From: PALSA-555 sp963731625
GTDB taxonomy: Bacteria > Actinomycetota > Acidimicrobiia > IMCC26256 > PALSA-555
Reading direction: 5' to 3'
Length of the DNA stretch: 64,000 nt
Assembly: GCA_963731625.1 (NCBI GenBank)
Contig: CAVSWH010000023.1
Span: 253,196 to 317,195 of the forward strand
Positions within the stretch are counted from its first letter, which is position 1. Every line of letters begins with the position of its first letter. The notes beneath the pieces are model-generated. The model saw nothing but the letters and a program-made list of their open reading frames with translations. It did no database searches and had not been told where the DNA came from. Made by a program: the position numbers and the translations under genes. This document shows, one piece after another, positions 7,462 to 16,408 of this stretch.

Positions 7462-8355
7462 GTGAGCACCCCGTCGTTACGCGGCGTGTACATCCCGCTC
7501 GTCACGCCGTACGCCGCCGACGGGTCCGTCGACGTCGACGCGCTCGAGCGCCTCGCGGTGCGTGTGCTCGACGCGGGTGTCGCCGGGCTCGTGCCGCTCG
7601 GCACGACCGGCGAGACGCCGCTGCTCGAGCCGGACGAGCGGCGCGCCGTTGTCGACGTGTGCACGCGCGTGGCGCGGGCGCGGGATGCGCACGTGATCGT
7701 CGGCGCGGGCACGAACAGCACGCGCGTCACGGTGAGCGCCGTCGAGGCGCTCGCCGGGACCGGCGTGACCGCCGCGCTCTGCGTCGTCCCGTACTACCTG
7801 CGGCCGAGCCAGGCGGGGATCATCGCCCACTTCGAGGCGGTCGCCGCGGCGAGTCCCGTCCCGATCGTGCTCTACAACATCCCGAGCCGCACCGGGCAGC
7901 TCCTCGAGGTCGACAGCCTGCTGCGCCTCGCGAACACCGCGAACATCATCGGGGTCAAGCAGTCGGTCGGCGCGGTCGACGTGGGGACGCTGCGCGTGCT
8001 CGCCGAGGCGCCGGACGACTTCGCGGTGCTCGGCGGCGACGACCCGATCCTGTTCCCGCTCGTGCTCCTCGGCGGCGCCGGCGCGGTCGCGGCGTCGTCG
8101 CACGTCTGCACCCGCCGCTACGTCGAGATGATCGAGTGCGCGCTGGCCGGCAAGGTCGACGAGGGCCGCGCCCACCACGAGGCGCTCCTCCCCGTCGCCC
8201 GGGCCTGCTTCGCCGAGCCGAACCCGGCCGTGTTCAAGGGCGTGCTCGCCGCCCAGGGGCTCATCGCCACTCCCGACGTGCGGGCGCCGCTGGCCAACGC
8301 CTCGCCCGGCGCCGTCGAGGCGGCGCTCGAGGCGATCACCGCCGCGGGAGGCTGA
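7462..8355 (+). CDS. dapA: 4-hydroxy-tetrahydrodipicolinate synthase
   Basis: This 297-aa class I aldolase condenses pyruvate with aspartate semialdehyde in lysine and diaminopimelate synthesis. The GTTGE phosphate-binding motif is near residue 45, the catalytic tyrosine of VLYNIPSRTG is at about 138, and the Schiff-base lysine of IGVKQSVG is at about 166. PLVTPY at the N-terminus is typical. The reading frame continues upstream to 7273, but that part is antisense to the TSUP gene; GTG 7462 gives family length and has a leaderless -10. It is separate from lysA at 46.9 kb. Confidence 0.9.
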   Translation: MSTPSLRGVYIPLVTPYAADGSVDVDALERLAVRVLDAGVAGLVPLGTTGETPLLEPDERRAVVDVCTRVARARDAHVIVGAGTNSTRVTVSAVEALAGTGVTAALCVVPYYLRPSQAGIIAHFEAVAAASPVPIVLYNIPSRTGQLLEVDSLLRLANTANIIGVKQSVGAVDVGTLRVLAEAPDDFAVLGGDDPILFPLVLLGGAGAVAASSHVCTRRYVEMIECALAGKVDEGRAHHEALLPVARACFAEPNPAVFKGVLAAQGLIATPDVRAPLANASPGAVEAALEAITAAGG

Positions 8356-8361
8356 GCCGCC

Positions 8362-8376
8362 CGCCCCGACGGGGCG
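8362..8376 (+). terminator. GC-rich hairpin after dapA
   Basis: CGCCCC-GAC-GGGGCG forms a perfect 6-bp stem with a 3-nt loop, 6 nt after the dapA stop. There is no T-run, which is common for actinobacterial terminators, so termination is only suggested. Confidence 0.35.
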
Positions 8377-8413
8377 TGACGCACGTCATGTTCGGGGGGC
8401 CCGTTCGCATGGG

Positions 8414-8445
8414 TACTGTCGGGCAAATTGGAACGCGGGCGTTCC
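8414..8445 (+). promoter_or_regulatory. promoter with perfect palindromic operator for the MFS-TetR operon
   Basis: TACTGT (8414-8419) is a candidate -10, with a weak TTCGGG -35 at 8391. Immediately downstream, GGAACGC-GG-GCGTTCC (8430-8445) is a perfect 7-2-7 inverted repeat covering the expected transcription start. The operon encodes its own TetR regulator, which makes that protein the likely binder (inference). Confidence 0.55.
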
Positions 8446-8494
8446 GAAAGTCGGGCGCCGTCCGCTCCGACTCCGCGGACTCTTAGGGGTGGCC

Positions 8495-10174
8495 ATGAAC
8501 AGCAGCCGGGCCGAACGGGCGCAGCGCCACGCCGAGGAACGTCGTTGGCTGATCCTCGGGGTGCTGTGCTTCAGCCTCCTCGTGATCGTGCTCGACAACT
8601 CGATCCTCAACGTCGCGCTGCCGAGCATCGTCCGCCAGCTGACGGCGACCAACAGCCAGCTGCAGTGGATGGTCGACTCCTACACGCTCGTGTTCGCCGG
8701 GCTCCTGCTCACGATGGGCAGCGTCGGCGACAAGTACGGCCGTCGCCCGGCGCTGCAGGCCGGCCTGCTCATCTTCGGGACCGGGTCGGTGCTGTCGGCG
8801 CTCGCCGGGTCCGCGAACCAGCTCATCGCCACCCGCGCGTTCATGGGCGTCGGCAGCGCGCTGATCATGCCCGCGACCCTCTCGATCATCACGAACATCT
8901 TCCCGAGCTCGGAGCGGCCGAAGGCGATCGGGATCTGGGCCGCGACCGCCGGCGTCGGCGTCGCGCTCGGCCCGCTCACGGGCGGCTTACTCCTCGAGCG
9001 CTTCTACTGGGGCTCGATCTTCCTCGTGAACGTCCCGATCGTCGCGATCGGGCTGCTGTTCGGCATGTTCCTCATCCCGAACTCGAAGGACATCCACGCG
9101 CCGCGCCTCGACCTGGTGGGCGCGGCGCTCTCGATCGCCGGGCTCAGCTCGATCCTCTACGCGGTGATCGAGGGCCCGACCGCCGGGTGGACGGCGCCGC
9201 GCATCCTGGGGTTCTTCTTCGCCGGAGGCCTGCTGCTCCTTGCGTTCTTCTGGTGGGAGCGGCGCGTCGAGCACCCGATGCTCGACGTCCGGTTCTGGAA
9301 GAACCCGCGGTTCAGCGCGGCGAGCGGGGCGATCACCATCACGTTCCTCGCCATGTTCGGGTCGATCTTCCTCTTGACCCAGTACCTGCAGTTCGTCCTC
9401 GGCTACTCGCCGCTCTCTACCGGTGTGCGACTGCTCACCTTCGCCGTCCCGATGATGGTGGTCTCGCCGCTCAGCCCGAAGCTCGTCGACCGGATCGGCA
9501 CGAAGTACACGGTCGCGCTCGGGCTGGCGTGCGTGGCCGTCGGGCTCGTCACGCTCGCCGGGGTGAGCCAGACGACGCCGTTCCTCGACATCGGCTGGCG
9601 GATGGCGCTCGCCGCGACGGGCATGGCGCTGACCATGAGCCCCGCGACCGAGTCGATCATGGGGTCGCTGCCGCTCGCCCGGGCCGGCGTCGGGTCGGCG
9701 GTGAACGACACGACCCGCCAGGTCGGCGGGGCGGTCGGCGTCGCGGTGATCGGCAGCGTCTTCTCGTCGATCTACGGCTCGAAGGTCGTCGCCGCGCTGC
9801 AGGGTCACCACATCCCGTCCGACCTCGTCGCGAACTCCAAGCAGCAGCTCGGCTACGCGCTCGAGGCCGCGGGCCGGCTCCCGGCGGGCGCGGCGCACAC
9901 GTTCGTGGTCCTCGCCAAGTCGGCGTTCATGGACGGCTTCCATGCCGGGCTCTACGTCGGCGCGGCCGTCACCGTGATCGGCGTCGTCACCACGCTCGTC
10001 TACCTGCCGTCTCGCGCTCGGAGCGAGGACGTCGCGCGCCAGGACGCGGAGTTCGCGACGGAGAACGCCGGCAAGCCCGACGCCGCGCCGGCGACCGTCG
10101 AGGCGCCCGCGCCCGTGGCGGCCGACGGCAACGGCGCGCCGCATCCCGCGCCCGCGCCGGCCCGGGCGCCATGA
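8495..10174 (+). CDS. DHA2-type MFS multidrug exporter
   Basis: This 559-aa permease of the 14-span drug:H+ antiporter-2 class opens with VIVLDNSILNVALPSI, the hallmark of EmrB/QacA-like exporters. LLTMGSVGDKYGRRPALQ is the loop 2-3 motif, and the motif C region is near GVALGPLTGG. The Ala/Pro-rich C-terminal 50 residues are cytosolic and low-complexity. ATG 8495 is chosen over GTG 8489 because AGGGG lies 5 nt before it. The stop overlaps the TetR start by ATGA. The self-regulated pair predicts inducible efflux of a toxic small molecule; the substrate is unknown. Confidence 0.88.
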   Translation: MNSSRAERAQRHAEERRWLILGVLCFSLLVIVLDNSILNVALPSIVRQLTATNSQLQWMVDSYTLVFAGLLLTMGSVGDKYGRRPALQAGLLIFGTGSVLSALAGSANQLIATRAFMGVGSALIMPATLSIITNIFPSSERPKAIGIWAATAGVGVALGPLTGGLLLERFYWGSIFLVNVPIVAIGLLFGMFLIPNSKDIHAPRLDLVGAALSIAGLSSILYAVIEGPTAGWTAPRILGFFFAGGLLLLAFFWWERRVEHPMLDVRFWKNPRFSAASGAITITFLAMFGSIFLLTQYLQFVLGYSPLSTGVRLLTFAVPMMVVSPLSPKLVDRIGTKYTVALGLACVAVGLVTLAGVSQTTPFLDIGWRMALAATGMALTMSPATESIMGSLPLARAGVGSAVNDTTRQVGGAVGVAVIGSVFSSIYGSKVVAALQGHHIPSDLVANSKQQLGYALEAAGRLPAGAAHTFVVLAKSAFMDGFHAGLYVGAAVTVIGVVTTLVYLPSRARSEDVARQDAEFATENAGKPDAAPATVEAPAPVAADGNGAPHPAPAPARAP

Positions 10175-10773
10175 CGGTCGCCCGACCCGGCCGGCCCCGC
10201 AGCCCGGAGTGCGACGAGGCGATCGTCGACGCGGCGCTCGCCGTGTTCGCGGACGAGGGCTACGACGGGTTCACGATCGAGGCCGTCGCGGCGCGGGCCG
10301 GGGTCGGCAAGGCGACGGTGTACCGCCGCTACCCGGGGAAGGCCGAGCTGATCGTGCGCGCCGTGTCGTGCCTCACGAGCGCCGAGGTCCCCGAGCCGGA
10401 CACCGGGTCGCTGCGCGGTGATCTCACCTTCGTCGCCCACCACCTCGTGCATCTGCTCACGCGGACCGTCGCGGGCCGCTGCGTCCCGCAGCTCGCCGCG
10501 GCGCTTCCCCGGTCACCGGCGCTTGCCCGCGAGCACCGCCGCTTCCTCGCCGAGCGGCGGGCCGTCACCCGCGGGGTCCTCGAGCGGGCGATCGCCCGTG
10601 GGGACGTCCCGGTCGGGACCGACCCCGAGGTCGTCACCGACCTCCTCGTCGGCCCGCTGTTCTACCGGCTCCTGGTGAGCGGGGCCCCGCTGACGGACGC
10701 GTATGCCGACGAGGTCGTGGACTCGGTCGTGACGGCGATCGCCGCGCCGACGCCCGCCGTCGCGGCGCCCTGA
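10171..10773 (+). CDS. TetR-family transcriptional regulator
   Basis: This 200-aa regulator has an N-terminal helix-turn-helix (AALAVFADEGYDGFTIEAVA followed by RAGVGKATVYRRYPGK, about residues 20-58). The C-terminal ligand domain resembles TetR_C-type domains of efflux regulators. It is translationally coupled to the MFS gene through ATGA. The palindrome at 8430-8445 in front of the operon is the obvious candidate operator. The stop codon is separated by 1 nt from the stop of the convergent kgd gene, leaving no room for a terminator between them. Confidence 0.88.
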   Translation: MTVARPGRPRSPECDEAIVDAALAVFADEGYDGFTIEAVAARAGVGKATVYRRYPGKAELIVRAVSCLTSAEVPEPDTGSLRGDLTFVAHHLVHLLTRTVAGRCVPQLAAALPRSPALAREHRRFLAERRAVTRGVLERAIARGDVPVGTDPEVVTDLLVGPLFYRLLVSGAPLTDAYADEVVDSVVTAIAAPTPAVAAP

Positions 10774-10774
10774 C

Positions 10775-13700
10775 CTAGAGCCCGGTCAGCGTCGCCTCGA
10801 GCAGCGCCTGCTGCTCGAGCTCGTGGACCTTCGCGCTGCCCGTCGCCGGGCTGGGGCTGGGCTTGCGCGCCACGTAGTCGACGGACGCGTCCGAGGCGAC
10901 CAGCTGGTGGAGCGGATCCTCGATGTAGTGCCACGCGCCCATGTTCAGCGGCTCCTCCTGCACCCACCACACCTGTGTCGCGTGCGGGTAGCGGTCGAGC
11001 GCGGCCTGGAGCTCGTCTCCGGGGAACGGCGCGAGCTCCTCGACGCGGAGCACGGCGAGCGGTGCGTGGGCGCGGTCCCGGGCGTCCATGAGCTCGTGGC
11101 CGACCTTGCCCGAGCAGACCACCACGCGCTTGACCTCGTCGGCGTCGAGGTCCGGTGACCGGTCGCCGAGGACCGGGTGGAAGTGGTCGTGGGTGAACGC
11201 CTCGATCGGGGAGCGGGTGTGCGCCAGCCGGAGGTAGCGCTTCGGGGTGAGGCACACCAGCGGCACGCGCCGCGGGGTGCGGGCCTGGCGGCGCAGCACG
11301 TGGAAGTACTGCGCCGCAGTCGACGGGTACACGACGCGCAGGTTGTTGTCGGCGGAGAGGGTGAGGAACCGCTCGAGCCGGGCGCTCGAGTGGTCGGCCC
11401 CCTGTCCCTCGAAGCCATGGGGGAGCAGCATCGACAGGGCGGAGGCCTGATCCCACTTGTCCTCGGCGGCGACGACGAACTCGTCGATCGTGACCTGCGC
11501 GCCGTTGGCGAAGTCGCCGAATTGGGCCTCCCAGGCGGTGAGCGTCTCGGGGGCCGCGACGGAGTAGCCGTACTCGAAGCCCAGCGCCGCGTACTCGGAC
11601 AGCACCGAGTCGTAGAGGCGGAACGGTGCCTGGTGCTCGTCGAGGTGGTTGAGCGGCACGTACTCGGCCTCGTTCTCGGCGTCGACGAGGACACCGTGGC
11701 GCTGGCTGAACGTCCCCCGTCGGGTGTCCTGCCCCGCGACGCGCACCGGTGTCCCCTCGAGCACCAACGACCCGAAGGCCGCGGCCTCGCCGAGCGACCA
11801 GTCGATCGTGCCGTCGTCGAACGCGCGGCGGTGCGCCATGAGCAGCCGGGCGAGCTTCGGGTTGACGTGGAACGTGTCCGGCCACGTGGTGAGCGCCGCC
11901 ACGACGCGCTCGAGCACCGAGCGGTCGACCGCGGTGGCGACGGGCTCGGCGTCGGCGAGCTCGACCGTCGGCCCGCCCGGCTCCGGCTGCTCCTCGTGGG
12001 GCTCGTGGGTCTCCTCGAACGCCCGGTCGAGGCGGCCCCGGAAGTCGGCGACGGCCGCGTCGCACTCCGCGGCGGTGAGGTCCCCCCGCTGGACGAGCTG
12101 CTCGGTGTAGCGCTCCCGCACCGAGGGGTGGGACTCGATGAGGGCGTACATGCGGGGCTGGGTGAAGGCCGGCTCGTCCGCCTCGTTGTGGCCGTAGCGG
12201 CGGTAGCAGACGAGGTCGACGACGACGTCCTTGTGGAACGTCTCGCGGAACGCGAACGCCAGGTCCATGACGCGCACGCAGGCCTCGGGGTCGTCGCCGT
12301 TCACGTGGAAGATCGGCGCCTGCACCATCTTGGCGACGTCGGTCGCGTACACGCCCGAGCGGCCCGACTCCGGTGCGGTCGTGAACCCGAGCTGGTTGTT
12401 CACCACCAGGTGGATCGTGCCGCCGACGTCGTAGCCCTCGACCTCGGAGAGGTTCAACGTCTCGGCCACGACGCCCTGGCCGGCGAACGCCGCGTCGCCG
12501 TGGACCAGCAGCGGCAGCGCGGCGTCGACCGGGTCGCCGACGCGGTCGGCGACGGCCCGGGCCATGCCCTCGACGACCGGGTCGACGGCTTCCAGGTGGC
12601 TCGGGTTGGCGGCCAGGCGCAGGGTCACGTCGTGCCCGGCGGGGGAGTGGTGGGTGGCGTGTTGGCCGAGGTGGTACTTCACGTCGCCGGAGCCGTGGGT
12701 GCTCGACGGGTCGAGCTCGCCTTCGAACTCGCGGAAGATCTGCGCGTAGGACTTGCCCAGCACGTTGGCGAGGACGTTCAGGCGGCCGCGGTGGGCCATG
12801 CCCATCACGACCTCGGTCATCCCCGTGTCGGCGGCCGCGCTGCACACCGCGTCGAGCATGGGGATCAGCGTCTCGGCGCCCTCGAGGCTGAAGCGTTTCT
12901 GGCCCAGGTACTTCGTGCCGAGGAACCGCTCGAAGGCCTCGGCGGCGTTCAGCAGTCCGAGGATGCGCCGCTTCACCGTGGCGTCGAATCCCTCGGTCGG
13001 CGTCTCCACCCGCTGCTGGATCCACTCCTTCTGCGCGGGCTCCTGGATGTGCATGTACTCGACGCCGATGGTGCGGGCGTACGCGTCCCGCACCACGCCG
13101 AGGATGTCGCGCAGCGGCATCCGGGCGTCGGGCAGCGTCCCGGCGCCGAGGCTGCCGATCGGGAACTCGCGGTCGAGGTCCCAGATCGAGAGCCCGTAGT
13201 GCGCGATGTCGAGCTCGGGATGGGTGCTCGGCTCGCGCCGCCCGAGCGGGTCGAGGTTGGCGAGCAGGTGGCCACGCACCCGGTACATGTTGACGAGCGC
13301 GTGGACGTGCACGGCCTTGTCGTTGAGGCTGCCGTCCGTGAGCGGGTTCTGGTCGACCAGCCAGCGGGCCGGCTCGTACGGGACCTCGGCGCTGCGGAAC
13401 ACCTGGTCGTAGAAGCCGTCGTCGCCGAGGAGCAGGCCGTGGATCCGGCGGAGGAACTCTCCGCTCTCGGCTCCGCCGATGATGCGGTGGTCGTAGGTGT
13501 TCGTCAGCGTGGTGATGGGGCTGACGCCGAGCTCGGCGATCGTGTGCGGGTCGGCGCCGGCGAACTCCGCGGGGAAGCCGATCGAGCCGACGCCGACGAT
13601 GAACGCCTGCCCGGGCAGCAGGCGCGGCACCGAGTGGACGGTGCCGATCATCCCCGGGTTCGTGATCGTGCCGGTCGCGCCGGCGAGGTCGTCGGGCGAG

Positions 13701-14416
13701 AGCTGGTTGGCCCGGACCTTGCGGATCAGTGCCTCGTACGCCGCCCAGAACCCGGCGAAGTCCAGCTCGTCCGCCTGGCGGATCACGGGCACGAGCAGCG
13801 TGCGGGTGCCGTCGGCGCGGGTGACGTCGACGGCGATGCCGAGGTTCACGTGTTCGTGGCGCACGATCGTCGGCTGGCCGTCGTGCGCCTCATAGGTGCA
13901 GCGCAGCCCGGGGAAGTCGGCGAGGGCCTGCACGACCGCGTACGCGATGAGGTGGGTGAAGCTGACCTTGTCCTGGCCGACCCGCCCGAGCTGGTTGTTC
14001 AGGATCTGGCGGTTGACCTCGAGCAGCTTTGCGGGGACGGCGCGCACCGACGTCGCGGTCGGCACCCGCAGTGAGGCCTCCATGTTGGCGACGGTGCGTG
14101 CCGCGGCCCCGCGCAGGGGCTCGCCGGCGGACGTGGTGCGCGGGGTTTCGGACGGTGTGGATGCGGGTGGCGTGGGTGCGGGCGGTGCCGACGGCTCCGC
14201 GGGTGGCGTGGCCGGCGCACTCGGCGCGGCACCCTCGGCGGGCGCGGTGGGGGTCGCCGCGGGCGGCGGCGCAGGCGGGCTCGGCGTCGCGGTGGCGGTC
14301 GCCGCGGATTCGAAGTAGCGGCGCCAGCCCTCGGGCACCGACGCAGGGTTCTCGCGGTAGCGCTCGTAGAGGTCCTCGAGCAGCCCCTCGTTCAACCCTC
14401 CCTCCGCCGGCGGCAC
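10775..14416 (-). CDS. kgd: multifunctional 2-oxoglutarate metabolism enzyme (Kgd/SucA-E2 fusion)
   Basis: This 1213-aa actinobacterial fusion acts at the 2-oxoglutarate node of the TCA cycle. The N-terminal E1-type segment has LYERYRENP and WRRYF. An Ala/Pro linker (about residues 37-100) stands where a lipoyl domain would be expected, and none is present. An E2-like acyltransferase domain (about 110-345) contains YDHRIIGGAESGEFLRRIHG. A thiamine-dependent E1 dehydrogenase domain follows, with GMAHRGRLNVLANVLGK, RYGHNEADEPAFTQP and a C-terminal PSPATGSAKVHELEQQ. GTG 14416 is used; a TTG at 14395 with a GGAGG site just before it is a plausible alternative. The gene follows aroG by 58 nt on the same strand. 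Confidence 0.92.
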   Translation of the reverse strand: MPPAEGGLNEGLLEDLYERYRENPASVPEGWRRYFESAATATATPSPPAPPPAATPTAPAEGAAPSAPATPPAEPSAPPAPTPPASTPSETPRTTSAGEPLRGAAARTVANMEASLRVPTATSVRAVPAKLLEVNRQILNNQLGRVGQDKVSFTHLIAYAVVQALADFPGLRCTYEAHDGQPTIVRHEHVNLGIAVDVTRADGTRTLLVPVIRQADELDFAGFWAAYEALIRKVRANQLSPDDLAGATGTITNPGMIGTVHSVPRLLPGQAFIVGVGSIGFPAEFAGADPHTIAELGVSPITTLTNTYDHRIIGGAESGEFLRRIHGLLLGDDGFYDQVFRSAEVPYEPARWLVDQNPLTDGSLNDKAVHVHALVNMYRVRGHLLANLDPLGRREPSTHPELDIAHYGLSIWDLDREFPIGSLGAGTLPDARMPLRDILGVVRDAYARTIGVEYMHIQEPAQKEWIQQRVETPTEGFDATVKRRILGLLNAAEAFERFLGTKYLGQKRFSLEGAETLIPMLDAVCSAAADTGMTEVVMGMAHRGRLNVLANVLGKSYAQIFREFEGELDPSSTHGSGDVKYHLGQHATHHSPAGHDVTLRLAANPSHLEAVDPVVEGMARAVADRVGDPVDAALPLLVHGDAAFAGQGVVAETLNLSEVEGYDVGGTIHLVVNNQLGFTTAPESGRSGVYATDVAKMVQAPIFHVNGDDPEACVRVMDLAFAFRETFHKDVVVDLVCYRRYGHNEADEPAFTQPRMYALIESHPSVRERYTEQLVQRGDLTAAECDAAVADFRGRLDRAFEETHEPHEEQPEPGGPTVELADAEPVATAVDRSVLERVVAALTTWPDTFHVNPKLARLLMAHRRAFDDGTIDWSLGEAAAFGSLVLEGTPVRVAGQDTRRGTFSQRHGVLVDAENEAEYVPLNHLDEHQAPFRLYDSVLSEYAALGFEYGYSVAAPETLTAWEAQFGDFANGAQVTIDEFVVAAEDKWDQASALSMLLPHGFEGQGADHSSARLERFLTLSADNNLRVVYPSTAAQYFHVLRRQARTPRRVPLVCLTPKRYLRLAHTRSPIEAFTHDHFHPVLGDRSPDLDADEVKRVVVCSGKVGHELMDARDRAHAPLAVLRVEELAPFPGDELQAALDRYPHATQVWWVQEEPLNMGAWHYIEDPLHQLVASDASVDYVARKPSPSPATGSAKVHELEQQALLEATLTGL

Positions 14417-14474
14417 CGGGCCATGCTCGCGCCCGGCACCCGCAACGACGGGCTTTTGCTGGGTGAACGTCGGG

Positions 14475-15836
14475 TTAGCGGCGGAGCAAGCCTGCGACCT
14501 CGAACGCGAGGTCGAGCGACTGGCGGGCGTTCAGGCGAGGGTCGCAGATCGTCTCGTAGCGCCGCTCGAGATGCTCGTCGAGGACCTCTTGGCTGCCGCC
14601 GAGGCACTCGGTGACGTTGTCGCCGGTCAGCTCGACGTGCAGCCCGCCGGGCGAGACGTCCGCCGCCTCGCAGGCGGCGAAGAAGCCGCGCACTTCGCGG
14701 ATGACGTCGTCGAAGCGGCGCGTCTTGTAGCCGCTGGTGTGCACGAAGGTGTTGCCGTGCATCGGGTCACAGGCCCACAGCACGGGATGGTTGCCGCGGC
14801 GCACAGCCTGGAGCAGCGGCGGGAGCGCATCGCCGACGTGGTCCGCGCCCATTCGCGAGAACAGCACGAGGCGTCCGGGCAGCCGGCGCGGGTTGAGCCG
14901 CTCGCACAGCGACACGACGTCGTCGGGCGTCGCGTCCGGGCCGAGCTTCACGCCGATCGGGTTGTGCACCCCGCCGAGGAACTCCACGTGCGCGCCCCGA
15001 GGCTGGCGCGTCCGCTCCCCGATCCACAGCAGGTGGGCGGAGCAGTCGTACCAGTCGCCGGTGATGCTGTCCTGGCGGGTGAGCGCCTCTTCGTACTCGA
15101 GGAGCAGCGCTTCGTGGGCCGTGAAGACGTCCACCTGGTGCAGGGCCAGCTCCGCGTTGAGGTCGATCCCGCAGGCGCTCATGAAGCGCATCGCGCGCTC
15201 GATCTCGGCGGCGAGCACGTCGTAGCGGCGCCCCTCGGGGCTCGCGGCGACGAACTCCTGGTTCCACGCATGCACGCGGGACAGGTCGGCGAACCCACCC
15301 TTCGCGAAGGCCCGCAGCAGGTTCAGCGTCGCCGCGGACTGGTGGTAGGCGCGCACCAGACGTGCCGGGTCGGGTCGGCGGGCCTCGGCGTCGAAGGCGT
15401 ACCCGTTCACGGTGTCGCCGCGGAAGGACGGGAGCTCGACGGTGTCACGCACCTCGGCGGGCGACGACCGGGGCTTGGTGAACTGTCCGGCCATCCGGCC
15501 GACCTTCACCGTCGGGACGCCGCTGCCGTAGGTGAGCACGACCGACATCTGCAGGATCACGCGCAGCTTGTCTCGGATCGCGTCGGCCGAGAACGCCTCG
15601 AACGACTCGGCGCAGTCACCGGCGACGAGAAGGAACGCGTGGCCCTCCTGCGCGCGGGCCAGCGTCTCGGTGAGGGTGCGGGCCTCGCCGGCGAACACGA
15701 GCGGGGGCAGCGCACGCAGCTCGTCGGTGGCGCTCTCGAGCGCGGCGGCATCGGGCCATGTGGGCTGCTGCTCGGCGGCGCGCGTGCGCCACGCCGACGG
15801 GGACCACCCGGAATCGAAGAGCTCGGCCGTGGCCAT
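14475..15836 (-). CDS. aroG: class II 3-deoxy-7-phosphoheptulonate synthase
   Basis: This 453-aa enzyme catalyses the first step of the shikimate pathway, phosphoenolpyruvate plus erythrose 4-phosphate to DAHP. Class II signatures are visible: LVAGDCAESFEAF with the metal cysteine, KVGRMAGQFTKPRSS, and the C-terminal GGLHVELTGDNVTECLGG. Length is typical for the plant/mycobacterial type. The start is 4 nt downstream of the bpa stop, so the two are probably co-transcribed. Confidence 0.93.
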   Translation of the reverse strand: MATAELFDSGWSPSAWRTRAAEQQPTWPDAAALESATDELRALPPLVFAGEARTLTETLARAQEGHAFLLVAGDCAESFEAFSADAIRDKLRVILQMSVVLTYGSGVPTVKVGRMAGQFTKPRSSPAEVRDTVELPSFRGDTVNGYAFDAEARRPDPARLVRAYHQSAATLNLLRAFAKGGFADLSRVHAWNQEFVAASPEGRRYDVLAAEIERAMRFMSACGIDLNAELALHQVDVFTAHEALLLEYEEALTRQDSITGDWYDCSAHLLWIGERTRQPRGAHVEFLGGVHNPIGVKLGPDATPDDVVSLCERLNPRRLPGRLVLFSRMGADHVGDALPPLLQAVRRGNHPVLWACDPMHGNTFVHTSGYKTRRFDDVIREVRGFFAACEAADVSPGGLHVELTGDNVTECLGGSQEVLDEHLERRYETICDPRLNARQSLDLAFEVAGLLRR

Positions 15837-15840
15837 CAGC

Positions 15841-16359
15841 TCACAGGTAGCCGCTCAGGCCCTGCTCGGGCCCGGCAATTCCGGGCGGGGCGCCGCCGCC
15901 GCGCCGCTGCAGCTGCTCCATCTGCTGTTGCGCCATCGCCTGCTGGGTGAAGAGGGTGGCCTGGATCCCGTGGAACAGGCCCTCGAGCCACCCCACCAGC
16001 TGGGCCTGCGCGAGGCGCAGCTCCGATTCGCTCGGCGCCTCGGAGGTGAACGGCAGCACCACGTCGCTCAGCTCCTGGCGGAGGTCGGGGGAGAGGACCT
16101 CCTGGAGCTCGTTGACCGAGCGCTCGTGGATCTCGCGCAGGCGGCGCCGTCCGGCGTCGTCGAGCGGCGCCCGGCGGACCTCGTCGAGCATCGTCCGCAC
16201 CATCGACGCGATGCGGATCAGCTTCGTCGGCCGGGTGACCTGCTCGCCCGGGTCCGCCGGCGCGGGGAGGCCACCCGCCGCGTCGGCCGGCACCGGCTCG
16301 ACCACCTCGGGGCGCACGCGCTCGCGGCCGTCGTCGCCATCAGGGGTGGGGTTCGTCAC
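15841..16359 (-). CDS. bpa: bacterial proteasome activator Bpa/PafE
   Basis: This 172-aa helical protein of the DUF2587 family forms rings that open the 20S proteasome gate independently of ATP and ubiquitin-like Pup. The four-helix core is visible (TKLIRIASMVRTMLDEVRRA, SVNELQEVLSPDLRQEL, ELRLAQAQLVGWLEGLFHGI). The extreme C-terminus, SGYL, corresponds to the proteasome-docking GQYL motif of the M. tuberculosis protein, with S/G in place of G/Q. GTG 16359 has a GGAG site 6 nt upstream and gives the family length; the longer frame to 16524 is rejected. prcBA are not in the window. It is followed 4 nt later by aroG. Confidence 0.85.
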   Translation of the reverse strand: MTNPTPDGDDGRERVRPEVVEPVPADAAGGLPAPADPGEQVTRPTKLIRIASMVRTMLDEVRRAPLDDAGRRRLREIHERSVNELQEVLSPDLRQELSDVVLPFTSEAPSESELRLAQAQLVGWLEGLFHGIQATLFTQQAMAQQQMEQLQRRGGGAPPGIAGPEQGLSGYL

Positions 16360-16408
16360 CGCGTCTCCGGTCCTTTGGGGGCACAGCCAGGATAGGAAGC
16401 GCGGCCGC

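Noticed and set aside
11177..14074. 965-codon frame antisense to kgd
   Set aside because: It has shadow composition and no start site or motifs; kgd is unequivocal on the other strand.
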